Source of the DNA: an uncultured Piscinibacter sp.
GTDB taxonomy: Bacteria > Pseudomonadota > Gammaproteobacteria > Burkholderiales > Burkholderiaceae_C
Assembly: GCF_937952055.1 (NCBI RefSeq)
Contig: NZ_CALFYO010000019.1
Span: forward strand, 372,001 to 436,000
Direction: 5' to 3'
DNA length: 64,000 nt
Shown here: one piece after another, positions 7,069-14,602 of the stretch
How the letters are laid out: every line of letters begins with the position of its first letter
Position numbering within the stretch: position 1 is the first letter of the stretch
The notes under the pieces: model-generated
What the model was told of the DNA's origin: nothing
The model's input: the letters and a program-made list of their open reading frames with translations, nothing else
Database searches by the model: none
Program-made: the position numbers and the translations under genes

Positions 7069-8925
7069 TCAGCGCACCTTGACGCGGGTGAGTTCCGCGC
7101 CGTCCTCGCTCATCACGTGCGTGGAGCAGGCCAGGCAGGGGTCGAAGGAATGCAGCGTGCGCAGGATCTCGACCGGCTGCTCCGGATTGACCATCGGGGT
7201 GTTCATCAGGCTGGCCTCGAAGGCGCCGATCTGGCCCTTCGCATCGCGCGGGCTGCCGTTCCAGGTGGTCGGCACCACGCACTGGTAGTTCTCGATGCGG
7301 CCGTCCTTGATCTTCACCCAGTGGCCCAGCATGCCGCGTGGCGCGGCCACCGTGCCCACGCCCTTGGCCTCCTTCGGCCAGGTGCTCGGGTCCCACTTCT
7401 CGACGTTGGCGGTGGCGGTGTCGCCGGCCTTGATGTTGGCAACCAGTTCGTTCCAGTCGTCCAGCATCATCTCGCCGCAGTACTGGCCCTCGAGCGCGCG
7501 CGCCAGCGTGCGGCCGATGGTGGTGGGCAGCAATTGCTTGGCGGTGTACTGCGTCTCCGGCAGGCCCAGGGCCTTCGGGATGCCGGAATTGATCATCATC
7601 GCCGAGCTCTCGATCTGCTCCTTCGGGCGCTGCGCGTACTTGTTGCCCTTCATCGCGTGGGCGTAGGCGAGGATGTAGCGCGACAGCGGGCCGACCTCCA
7701 TCGCGTGGCCGCGCCAGCGCGGCGCCTTGATCCACGAGTACTTGGCCGCCTCGTCGATCTGCTCGATGGCCGTCTTCGTGCCCTTGGTGTTGGCGCCCAG
7801 CGCGTAGTTCGGCTCGGTGACGCCGTCCCAGGGGTGCAGCCCCTTGGTCTCGTCCGCGTACTTGTACCAGCTGTGCGTGACGAACTCCTGCACCTGCTCG
7901 GGGTCGCGCGGGTCGATCGGGTGGATCTCGTCCCAGTTGCCGTTGAGGATCACGCCGCCGGGCAGTTGGTCGGTGCTCTTGTCGTAGTTGACCTTCGGGT
8001 ACTCGCCGTAGTCGCTGACGTTGGTGGCCGACAGGCCGCCGCCGTGCAGCCAGCCGGCGTGCTTGTAGAGCGTGCCGATCGCCAGCACGTCGGGGATGTA
8101 GACGTTCTTGTTGAACTCGATGATCTCGTCGATGCGCGCCTTGACGAAGTTCAGCCGCTCCATGTTGATCGGCGCGCCGGCCGATCCGTCCTTGTCGATG
8201 TTGATCGCGCAGGGCACGCCGCCGACCAGGTAGTTCGGGTGCGGGTTCTTGCCGCCGAAGATGGTGTGGATCTTCACCCACTCCTTCTGCAGGTCCAGCG
8301 CCTCCAGGTAGTGCGTCACCGCCATCAGGTTGGCCTCGGGAGGCAGCACGTAGGCCTTGTTGCCCCAGTAGCCGTTCATGAAGGGACCGAGCTGGCCGCT
8401 CTCGACGAACTTCTTCAGCCGGTTCTGGATGTCGCGGAAGTAGCCCGGCGAGGACATCGGGTGCGACGGCGACACCAGGTGCTGCAGGTCCGAGGTCTTC
8501 TTCGGGTCGGCCTTCAGTGCCGACACCACGTCGACCCAGTCCAGCGCATGCAGGTGGTAGAAGTGCACCGCATGGTCGTGCACCTGCAGCGTCTTGGCCA
8601 TCATCTCGCGGATCAGGTGCGCGTTCTTCGGGATCTTGATGCCGAGCGCATCCTCCACCGCGCGCACCGAGGTCAGCGCGTGGCAGCCGGTGCAGACACC
8701 GCAGATGCGCTCGACGAAGGCCCAGGCGTCGCGCGGGTCGCGGCCCTTGAGGATCACTTCGAGGCCGCGCCACATCGTGCCGGTCGACACCGCGTTGCGG
8801 ATGACGTTGTTCTTGTCGAGGTTGACCTCGCAGCGCATGTGGCCCTCGATGCGGGTCACCGGGTCGACGACGACGCGTCGTCCGCTGTCGTCGAGCTTGA
8901 AGCCTTGCGTTTCGTACGCGCCCAT
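7069..8925 (-). CDS. hupL: Uptake [NiFe] hydrogenase large subunit HupL (HoxG)
   Basis: The large subunit carries the Ni-Fe(CN)2CO site that splits H2 in the periplasm. The 618-residue protein starts MGAYETQGFKLDD. The active-site cysteines are Cys75 and Cys78 in RICGVCTGCHA and Cys597 and Cys600 in DPCLACSTH, at the same numbers as in R. eutropha HoxG. After His603 a 15-residue tail starting VMSEDG is expected to be removed by HupD. The ATG is preceded by GGAG, and the gene begins 14 bp after hupS. No signal peptide is present, as the subunit is exported with the Tat signal of HupS. Confidence 0.98.
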   Translation of the reverse strand: MGAYETQGFKLDDSGRRVVVDPVTRIEGHMRCEVNLDKNNVIRNAVSTGTMWRGLEVILKGRDPRDAWAFVERICGVCTGCHALTSVRAVEDALGIKIPKNAHLIREMMAKTLQVHDHAVHFYHLHALDWVDVVSALKADPKKTSDLQHLVSPSHPMSSPGYFRDIQNRLKKFVESGQLGPFMNGYWGNKAYVLPPEANLMAVTHYLEALDLQKEWVKIHTIFGGKNPHPNYLVGGVPCAINIDKDGSAGAPINMERLNFVKARIDEIIEFNKNVYIPDVLAIGTLYKHAGWLHGGGLSATNVSDYGEYPKVNYDKSTDQLPGGVILNGNWDEIHPIDPRDPEQVQEFVTHSWYKYADETKGLHPWDGVTEPNYALGANTKGTKTAIEQIDEAAKYSWIKAPRWRGHAMEVGPLSRYILAYAHAMKGNKYAQRPKEQIESSAMMINSGIPKALGLPETQYTAKQLLPTTIGRTLARALEGQYCGEMMLDDWNELVANIKAGDTATANVEKWDPSTWPKEAKGVGTVAAPRGMLGHWVKIKDGRIENYQCVVPTTWNGSPRDAKGQIGAFEASLMNTPMVNPEQPVEILRTLHSFDPCLACSTHVMSEDGAELTRVKVR

Positions 8926-8939
8926 GGGTTCTCCTCGTT

Positions 8940-10010
8940 CTATTTCTGCGGGGTGTTGGAACTGCTCACGCGCTTGATGGCGGAGACCGCCGCGTGCGCC
9001 GCCACGGCCGCGCCGACCACGCCGGCGGCCGTGCCGCCGACCTTGTCGGCGTTGGCCTCGATGCCGAACTGGTGGATGTCGGTCAGGCGGCTGTAGAACG
9101 AGCCCTTGTCCCAGAAGCCGTCCTCCGAGCAGCCGATGCACCCGTGGCCGGCCTTGATCGGGAAGCTCGTGCCCTCGTTCCACTGCACCGTGGAGCAGGC
9201 GTTGTAGGTGGTCGGGCCCTTGCAGCCGACCTTGTAGAGGCAGTAGCCGCGGCGCGCCGATTCGTCGTCGAAGGCCTCGACGAACTGGCCGGCGTCGAAG
9301 TGCGGCCGGCGGTAGCACTTGTCGTGGATGCGCTGGCTGTAGAACATCTTCGGCCGGCCCTGGCGGTCGAGCTCGGGAATGCGGTCGAAGGTCAGCATGT
9401 AGGTGATGACGCCGGTCATCACCTCGGCGATCGGCGGGCAGCCGGGCACCTTGATGATCGGCTTGTCGGTGATCACCTTGTGGATCGGCGTGGCCTGCGT
9501 CGGGTTCGGCTTGGCGGCCTGCACGCAGCCCCAGCTGGCGCAGGAGCCCCAGGCGATCACCGCCTTGCTGTCCTTGGCCACGCGCTTGAGCTTCTCGACG
9601 AAGGGCTTGCCCGACTGGATGCAGAACATGCCGCCTTCGTTCAGCGGCGGGTTGCCCTCCACGGCCAGGATGTAGTTGCCCTTGTACTTGGCCATGATCT
9701 CCTCGAGGATGGCCTCGGCCTGGTGGCCGGCGGCGGCCATCAGCGTGTCGTCGTAGTCGAGGCTGATCATCGACAGCACGACGTCCTTGGCCAGCGGGTG
9801 CGCCGAGCGGATAAAGCTCTCCGAGCAGCAGGTGCATTCGAGCCCGTGCAGCCACAGCACCGGCGTGCGCGGCTTGGTCTCCATCGCGTGGGCGATCTGC
9901 GGCACGAACGAGGGCGCGAGGCCCAGCGAAGTGGCCGTGAGCGAGCAGTACTTGAGGAAGCTGCGGCGCGAGATGCCCTGCCGCCGCATCACCTCGTAGA
10001 AGGTCTCCAT
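8940..10010 (-). CDS. hupS: Uptake [NiFe] hydrogenase small subunit HupS (HoxK), oxygen-tolerant type
   Basis: The small subunit holds the iron-sulfur relay to cytochrome b. The 356-residue precursor starts METFYEVMRRQG with the Tat motif SRRSFLK at 14-20 and a likely cut after AHA-type residues near 42. In mature numbering the proximal cluster region has Cys17, Cys19, Cys20 (CTCC), Cys115 and Cys120 (GSCASWGC), plus Cys149-type VPGCPP: the two extra cysteines, 19 and 120, define the [4Fe-3S] cluster of oxygen-tolerant hydrogenases. Medial and distal cluster cysteines are seen in DKCYRR, GYCLYKVGCKGP, NACST and GCIGCSEDGFW. A C-terminal hydrophobic helix (GGTAAGVVGAAVAAHAAVSA) anchors it. A longer in-frame start was rejected because the Tat signal fixes the N-terminus. 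Confidence 0.98.
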   Translation of the reverse strand: METFYEVMRRQGISRRSFLKYCSLTATSLGLAPSFVPQIAHAMETKPRTPVLWLHGLECTCCSESFIRSAHPLAKDVVLSMISLDYDDTLMAAAGHQAEAILEEIMAKYKGNYILAVEGNPPLNEGGMFCIQSGKPFVEKLKRVAKDSKAVIAWGSCASWGCVQAAKPNPTQATPIHKVITDKPIIKVPGCPPIAEVMTGVITYMLTFDRIPELDRQGRPKMFYSQRIHDKCYRRPHFDAGQFVEAFDDESARRGYCLYKVGCKGPTTYNACSTVQWNEGTSFPIKAGHGCIGCSEDGFWDKGSFYSRLTDIHQFGIEANADKVGGTAAGVVGAAVAAHAAVSAIKRVSSSNTPQK

Positions 10011-10046
10011 CGTCCCCGTCTCCTGTGTGGCTGTGCCGCATACCGT

Positions 10047-10063
10047 CACAAGAGCCGTGCCGC
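10047..10063 (-). promoter_or_regulatory. Candidate sigma54 (-24/-12) promoter of the hydrogenase operon
   Basis: Read on the minus strand the site is GCGGCACGGCTCTTGTG. It keeps the -24 GG (10061-10060) and the TTG of the -12 element (10051-10049), with exactly ten bases between the GG and the expected GC pair; the -12 position is T instead of the usual C. Predicted transcription would start near 10036, leaving a leader of about 26 bases before the hupS ATG, which has GGGGACG as a weak ribosome site. Hydrogenase operons of this type in R. eutropha are sigma54-dependent. The single departure at -12 keeps this a candidate. Confidence 0.45.
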
Positions 10064-10068
10064 TTTCG

Positions 10069-10100
10069 GCCAGACCTCGGGAAAGTACGGGAGGTCTGGC
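10069..10100. promoter_or_regulatory. 10-bp perfect inverted repeat upstream of hupS
   Basis: GCCAGACCTC (10069-10078) and GAGGTCTGGC (10091-10100) are perfect inverted copies separated by 12 bases. The repeat lies about 33-64 bases upstream of the predicted hupS transcription start. It could be a binding site for a dimeric regulator of the operon (for instance a HoxA/HupR-type activator), or a hairpin in a transcript starting further upstream. No T-run follows on either strand, so it does not look like a terminator. Confidence 0.5.
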
Positions 10101-10761
10101 GTAAGTGCTTGATGCCGGGGGAGTTTTCGAGACGGTGCGGCGTGATCCGCGACGCCGCCGAAGCAGGCATGGAAAGCGGGCTGCCACCGGCGCTGCCGAA
10201 CCGGAAAGTGCGCAGGCATTGACCACGACCGCGCCCGACTGACGCGGTCTTCATGCGCTTCGTCGTGGTGTCGGGACGCGTGCCGAGAGTGGCGCCTCAC
10301 CCGCCCTGTCCTCCGGGCTGAAGGCCACGAAGATCACCTCGATCCGAACCCCGCCCGGAGAGGGCGGGTGGCAGCTCGACGTCGGCACGCCCGGCGTGCG
10401 CGGCATCACCACCCCACTGACCGTGACCGGCGGTCTTCAGGTGGAGCGTGGCGTCTTTCGCGGTGTGGCCGCCATCGAGCCGACCGACCCCTTCGTCGAC
10501 CCCACCTCGCGGTTGCGGCGCCACCGCACCGTCGCACGGCCGCGCGGGGAGATCGCGCTGGTCCTCTCGCTGAGAGCCGCGCCGACGCCGTGGCGGGACA
10601 TGGTGGGGGGCAGCAGGCTGGACGAGGTGGAGAAGGAGGCCGATGGGGCAGCCGACATCACCCGACAGCGCCCGTGCGTCACCGCCTGCGTGATCGGCTG
10701 CCGATGACGAGGACTCTTGTGCGACGGCGCGCTTCGGCATCGCCCGCCCATGGCACGATGC
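10101..10761. other. 660-bp intergenic stretch without a convincing gene
   Basis: This stretch lies between the hupS promoter region and the serine hydrolase gene. Open frames exist on both strands (for example 10396-10707 on plus) but none has a ribosome site, recognisable domain or consistent frame. A short hairpin with CCCGCCC/GGGCGGG arms lies at 10350-10368 and is not followed by a T-run. On the minus strand, short stretches of protein-like sequence appear in different frames, which might be the remains of an old gene. It may also hold upstream activator sites for the hydrogenase promoter. Confidence 0.4.
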
Positions 10762-11991
10762 TCAACGCGACGCCGCGCTCGCTCCCAGATGTTCCGCCAC
10801 GGACTCCAGCAGCGCCACCCACTCGCCCGGCCGCACCCCATACTGCGTCCCGAACCGCGCGATCACCACCCCGTTGCGCGGCGAGACGACGATGAACTGG
10901 CCGTGGTTGCCGCGGGCGCTGAAGTCATGGTTGCCGCCGTTGCGCCGTTGGCCCCACCAGAAGAGCTGGTAATAGGCGCCGGGCCGCAGGTGCTCCAGCG
11001 ACACGGCGCCCTCGGTGCCGGTGGCCTCGCGCACCAGCGCTTCGGACAGTACGCGCGTACCGTCCTCGGCCACTCCGCCGTTCAGCATCAGCTGCCCGAA
11101 GCGGACGAAGTCGATGGCGCGCGCGTTCACGCCGCTTTCCAGCTTCTCGAAGCCGGTGGCCTCGCCATCCAGGCTCCAGCTCGCGCCGGGGCCGAGGCCC
11201 GCGGGCTGCCACAGGCAACGCGAGGTCCAGGCCGCCACCGGCATCTTGGTCGCGCGCTCGAGCACCAGGCCGAGCAGCAGCGGGTGGTAGTTGTTGTAGA
11301 GGAAGTCGCCGCCGGGAGGCGCCTCGATGCGTGTCTCGCGCAGGGCGAGCGCGCGCAGGTCGGGCCAGTAGTAGGTCTTGGCGTCGTCACCGTTGAGGAA
11401 GCGCGTCTCGCGGTAGCGGATGCCCGAGTGCATGCGCAGCAGGTGACGCAGCGTGATGCGCGTGAAGCGCGAATCGCGGGCGCCCAGTTCGGGGAGCCAG
11501 CGCGTCACGGGATCGTCAAGGCTGGCGATGAGTCCCTGGTCCAAGGCGCACAGCACGCCGGTGGCGAGAATCGACTTGGCCACCGAGAAGCTCGTCACCG
11601 GCATCTCGCGCGCCTGCCCGTTGAAGTAGGCCTCGTGGAGCATCTTGCCGTGCTGCATGACGACGAAGGCGAGCGTGCCCTGCTCGGCAAGCCAGTCGTC
11701 CATCACCGCGCCCGGCAGCGCCGCAGCGAAGGCGGCGCGCACGCGCTGCGCATCGGGCGCCGCGGGCGGTTCGCGCGGCGGGGCGGCCGGCGCGATCTCG
11801 CGCTTCGAGAAGCGGAACTGGTCGTCCACGTCGGAATTGCCCCACAGCAGCGCGCGGCGCACGTATTCCACGGGATAGACGGCGAACGCGGTGGCCAGGG
11901 CCAGCCCGACCGCAGCCATCGCGGCCAGCGCCAGCCGTGCAGGCCAGCGGCGTGGGCGTTGGTTTGCGGCAGGCTCGGGCGCGGCGCTCAT
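10762..11991 (-). CDS. Beta-lactamase-family serine hydrolase, membrane-anchored
   Basis: A 409-residue class C beta-lactamase/penicillin-binding-like hydrolase. An N-terminal membrane segment (about 18-40) suggests it is anchored with the catalytic domain in the periplasm. The nucleophile motif SVAK is at 136-139 (TSFSVAKS), the YxN motif at 232-234 (YNN), and GNHGQFIV late in the protein is the likely third motif. The family includes esterases and D-amino-acid peptidases; the substrate cannot be read from the sequence. It is transcribed divergently from the TerB-like gene, with only 20 bp between the start codons. Confidence 0.9.
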   Translation of the reverse strand: MSAAPEPAANQRPRRWPARLALAAMAAVGLALATAFAVYPVEYVRRALLWGNSDVDDQFRFSKREIAPAAPPREPPAAPDAQRVRAAFAAALPGAVMDDWLAEQGTLAFVVMQHGKMLHEAYFNGQAREMPVTSFSVAKSILATGVLCALDQGLIASLDDPVTRWLPELGARDSRFTRITLRHLLRMHSGIRYRETRFLNGDDAKTYYWPDLRALALRETRIEAPPGGDFLYNNYHPLLLGLVLERATKMPVAAWTSRCLWQPAGLGPGASWSLDGEATGFEKLESGVNARAIDFVRFGQLMLNGGVAEDGTRVLSEALVREATGTEGAVSLEHLRPGAYYQLFWWGQRRNGGNHDFSARGNHGQFIVVSPRNGVVIARFGTQYGVRPGEWVALLESVAEHLGASAASR

Positions 11992-12011
11992 CGTCGTGAC
12001 ATCATGATCGC

Positions 12012-12479
12012 ATGTTGCGAACCCTGAAGGATCTGTTCGACCGCCTCACGCCGCCACCCGCGCAGGCCGACGCGCGCGAGGCCGAACACCTGCTGCAGCT
12101 GGCCACCGCGGTGATGCTGGTGGAGGTGATGCGCGCCGACGCGAGCTTCCATGATGGCGAGCGCGAGGCGGTGCTTGCGGCGCTTGCCGACAAGTTCGCG
12201 CTGGCTGACGACGAGGCCGCACGGCTGGTCGAGCTGGCCGAGGCGGCGGCCCGGCAGGCCACCGACCTGTTCAGCTTCACCTCGCGCATCAACGAGCGTT
12301 TCGAGATGCCGCAGAAGCTGCGCATGATCGAGCACATGTGGCGCGTCGCGTACGCCGACGGTCACCTCAGCGATCACGAGCGCCACGTCTTGTGGCGCAT
12401 CGCCGACCTGCTGCACGTGCCGCAGGGCGCCTACGTGCACGCGCGCCTGCGCGCGCAGCAGGAAGCCGGCGCGGCCTGA
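12012..12479 (+). CDS. TerB-family protein
   Basis: A 155-residue all-helical protein of the tellurite-resistance TerB family. The family core is visible as VMLVEVMRADASFHDGERE at about 35-53 and MIEHMWRVAYADGHLSDHE at about 104-122, each with acidic residues that can bind a metal ion. Such standalone TerB-like proteins are common in proteobacteria; their role is unclear, and no ter genes are nearby, so tellurite resistance should not be inferred. Confidence 0.85.
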   Translation: MLRTLKDLFDRLTPPPAQADAREAEHLLQLATAVMLVEVMRADASFHDGEREAVLAALADKFALADDEAARLVELAEAAARQATDLFSFTSRINERFEMPQKLRMIEHMWRVAYADGHLSDHERHVLWRIADLLHVPQGAYVHARLRAQQEAGAA

Positions 12480-12602
12480 GGCGTCGAGAGACCGGCGTCG
12501 AAACGGTCGGGACCGGCACGGGCTCCCATCGAGTAGGGATGGCGGCTGCCGGAGATGCGCGCAGCATGGCGGCACCGCTCGCGCATCCGCCAGGAGCACC
12601 GC

Positions 12603-13451
12603 ATGGACCAGCAGCAGTCGCCCGGCCTGATGGACAACCAGCCGCCGCGCGCCGACGCGCAGGCGCTGTGGCAGCACTTCTCCGAGACCTACTTCTCGCT
12701 GCGCGTCGGGCTGGCGCTGCTGGCCTTCGCGTTCCCGGCGTGGCTCTACTTCTGGGGGCGATTCGTTCACGACCTGCCGCTGCAGCCCTCGATGAGCGCC
12801 TACTTCTTCGCCGCCCGCGCATCGGCCGAGGTCGGCGCGATGCAATGTGCCGAGTTTCCGATGCGCACCTTCTTCGTCGGCGGCCTGTGCGCCATCGCAG
12901 CGGGGCTGCACCTCTACAAGGGGCTCACCCGCCGCGAGAACACGCTGCTGAACAGCGCGGCCATCAGCGCGCTGTTCGTGGCCGTCTTTCCGGAGCGCAT
13001 CACCAAGGAGGACCTCAGCAGCGACGAGCGTGTCATGCAACTGGTCAAGGACTGCCCGGCGGTGCTGGACTGGGCCAGCCGGCAGCCCGGTGTGCCGCTC
13101 CACTTCGCGGCGGCGGCCGTACTGTTCGTCCTGCTCGGCATCGTCGCCTGGCAGTGCGCCTGTCACTCGCTGAGCTACCTGCCTGCCGACCAGAAGCACC
13201 GGGAACCGATGCTCAGGCTCGCTTATCGCGTGCTGGCCGTGCTGATGTTCCTGTGCCCTGCGACCGGCGTCGTCCTGGCCGCATGGCTGGCCCGCGGCAG
13301 CAGTGTCGTGTTCTTCGTGGAGATGGCGGGCATCTGGACCTTTGGCGCCTATTGGGCGATCAAGACCTGGGAGCTGTCGCTGTCCCGGCTTGAGCAGGAC
13401 CCGTCCGAAGCCGTGCGCAACATGGCGCCTGCGGCGCCCCCTTCGAGCTAG
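12603..13451 (+). CDS. Multi-pass membrane protein of unknown function
   Basis: A 282-residue protein starting MDQQQSPGLMDN, preceded by CAGGAG with good spacing. An upstream in-frame ATG lacks such a site. About six membrane helices are visible: LRVGLALLAFAFPAWLYF, FFVGGLCAIAAGLHLY, LLNSAAISALFVAVF, FAAAAVLFVLLGIVAW, LAVLMFLCPATGVVLAAWL and VVFFVEMAGIWTFGAYWAI. The second half of the first loop has a conserved-looking Cys/Glu pattern (MQCAEFPMRTFFVGG). I do not recognise the family. It stands alone, about 120 bp after the TerB-like gene. Confidence 0.8.
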   Translation: MDQQQSPGLMDNQPPRADAQALWQHFSETYFSLRVGLALLAFAFPAWLYFWGRFVHDLPLQPSMSAYFFAARASAEVGAMQCAEFPMRTFFVGGLCAIAAGLHLYKGLTRRENTLLNSAAISALFVAVFPERITKEDLSSDERVMQLVKDCPAVLDWASRQPGVPLHFAAAAVLFVLLGIVAWQCACHSLSYLPADQKHREPMLRLAYRVLAVLMFLCPATGVVLAAWLARGSSVVFFVEMAGIWTFGAYWAIKTWELSLSRLEQDPSEAVRNMAPAAPPSS

Positions 13452-13478
13452 GGCCGGCGCGGCAGATGCTCCAGGTGG

Positions 13479-13558
13479 TACAATCCCGCATCGACGCGGT
13501 TCCGGCATTCGCCTCCAGCAGGTTGCCACCGCCGCGCTGAGATCACGAGTTGATCTCC
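13479..13558 (+). promoter_or_regulatory. Candidate promoter and leader hairpin upstream of the 13.7-14.6 kb gene set
   Basis: TACAAT at 13479-13484 is a good -10 box, although no convincing -35 is seen. Some 60 bases downstream a perfect hairpin, GAGATCA (13540-13546) and TGATCTC (13552-13558) with a 5-base loop, lies in the presumed leader. The coding region does not begin until about 13672, giving a leader near 190 bases, of the kind common for cold-shock genes. Confidence 0.35.
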
Positions 13559-13671
13559 CTCCTACGCCAGAGCACTGACCGACCGCGGTCGCCATCTCGT
13601 TCTGGTCGCCCCTCGCCGGCAGCGAACAGCCCTGCCGGCCAGCTGCGGGAAAGAGTTCATCCGCCGCCCGC

Positions 13672-13989
13672 GTGCCGAGTGCACGCCTTGTGTCAGACCG
13701 CGTCGCTTCCATCCGGAGGCAGCGCCACCGAGAGTTCGTTATCCAGCCATCCTTCCAGGTCGGGAAATACCTTGTTTCTCCCTTGACCCGCTCCACCCAC
13801 TGCGGCCGCTACGCGGCCTCGGTGTCCATCCGCTCCGGGCGCGGGAGCACCACGCACGACCGCGTGCTGCGCCTGCTGCCCGTCTTCGAATCCCGCGACG
13901 CCGCCGAGCGTTATGCGACGGCCCAGGGCCTCGCGTGGATCGGCGCGCCCACACCGCGCGGCACCCCTTTCTCCACAACCTTCGAGTGA
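13672..13989 (+). CDS. Small conserved-looking protein upstream of infA
   Basis: A reading frame of up to 105 residues starting with GTG; the true start is uncertain, since no strong ribosome site stands before any candidate. The protein-like core FVIQPSFQVGKYLVSPLTRS is followed by alternating hydrophobic and basic residues and ends FESRDAAERYATAQGLAWI, typical of a small alpha/beta protein. It ends 4 bp before the infA ATG, so it is probably co-transcribed with infA. I do not recognise the family. Confidence 0.6.
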   Translation: MPSARLVSDRVASIRRQRHREFVIQPSFQVGKYLVSPLTRSTHCGRYAASVSIRSGRGSTTHDRVLRLLPVFESRDAAERYATAQGLAWIGAPTPRGTPFSTTFE

Positions 13990-13993
13990 ACCC

Positions 13994-14257
13994 ATGGCCA
14001 AGGAAGAGCTGATCGAGATGCAAGGCGTCGTCAACGAGATCCTGCCGGACTCGCGCTTTCGGGTGACGCTGGACAACGGCCACAAGCTCATCGCCTACAC
14101 CGGCGGCAAGATGCGCAAGCACCACATCCGCATCCTCGCCGGGGACAACGTCTCGCTGGAGCTGTCGCCCTACGATCTCACCAAGGGCCGCATCACCTTC
14201 CGCCACCTCGAGCGCCGCGGCCCCCCGACCTCGGCGAGGCCGCCGCAGCGTCGTTGA
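13994..14257 (+). CDS. infA: Translation initiation factor IF-1
   Basis: IF-1 binds the ribosomal A site during initiation. The 87-residue protein starts MAKEELIEMQGVVNEILPDS and has the S1/OB fold with NGHKLIAYTGGKMRKHHIRI and DLTKGRITFRH. It carries a C-terminal basic/proline extension of about 15 residues beyond the usual 72. Burkholderiales often have a second infA next to a cold-shock gene, apart from the ribosomal-protein operon copy; this location suggests the paralogue. Confidence 0.95.
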   Translation: MAKEELIEMQGVVNEILPDSRFRVTLDNGHKLIAYTGGKMRKHHIRILAGDNVSLELSPYDLTKGRITFRHLERRGPPTSARPPQRR

Positions 14258-14367
14258 TGAACGGCATCGCGGCCTTCCCGAACATCAGCCTCCACATCCG
14301 GATGCTGCTTGCACGCACCAGCGAGAGCTGGGGCACTTCCACCACGAATCCATCAAGGAACGACAAC

Positions 14368-14577
14368 ATGACCATCGAAACCGGAACCGTCAAATGGTTC
14401 AACGAAGGCAAGGGCTTCGGCTTCATCGCCCCCGACAGCGGCGGCAAGGACCTCTTCGCCCACTTCAAGGAAATCCAGGGCGAGGGCTTCAAGACGCTCG
14501 CCGAGAACCAGCGCGTGCAGTTCGAGGTGACGCAGGGCCAGAAGGGCCCGCAGGCCTCGCGCATCCGCCCGCTCTGA
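14368..14577 (+). CDS. cspA: Cold-shock domain protein
   Basis: A 69-residue single cold-shock domain starting MTIETGTVKWFNEGKGFGFI after AAGGAA. The RNA-binding motifs are KGFGFI (RNP1) and DLFAHF (RNP2; the usual form is VFVHF). It follows infA with a 110-base leader. CspA proteins melt RNA structures and keep mRNA translatable; pairing with infA fits a role in translation initiation at low temperature. Confidence 0.95.
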   Translation: MTIETGTVKWFNEGKGFGFIAPDSGGKDLFAHFKEIQGEGFKTLAENQRVQFEVTQGQKGPQASRIRPL

Positions 14578-14602
14578 ACTCCGGTGCTCGCGCCGCGCGC
14601 GA

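Noticed and set aside
10396..10707. A 103-codon plus-strand frame in the gap upstream of hupS
   Set aside because: No ribosome site, no recognisable domain, and composition similar to antisense frames; kept only as part of the intergenic description.
12012..12479. Tellurite-resistance determinant
   Set aside because: Only an isolated TerB-like domain protein is present, without terA, C, D or E genes; such proteins are widespread without tellurite resistance.
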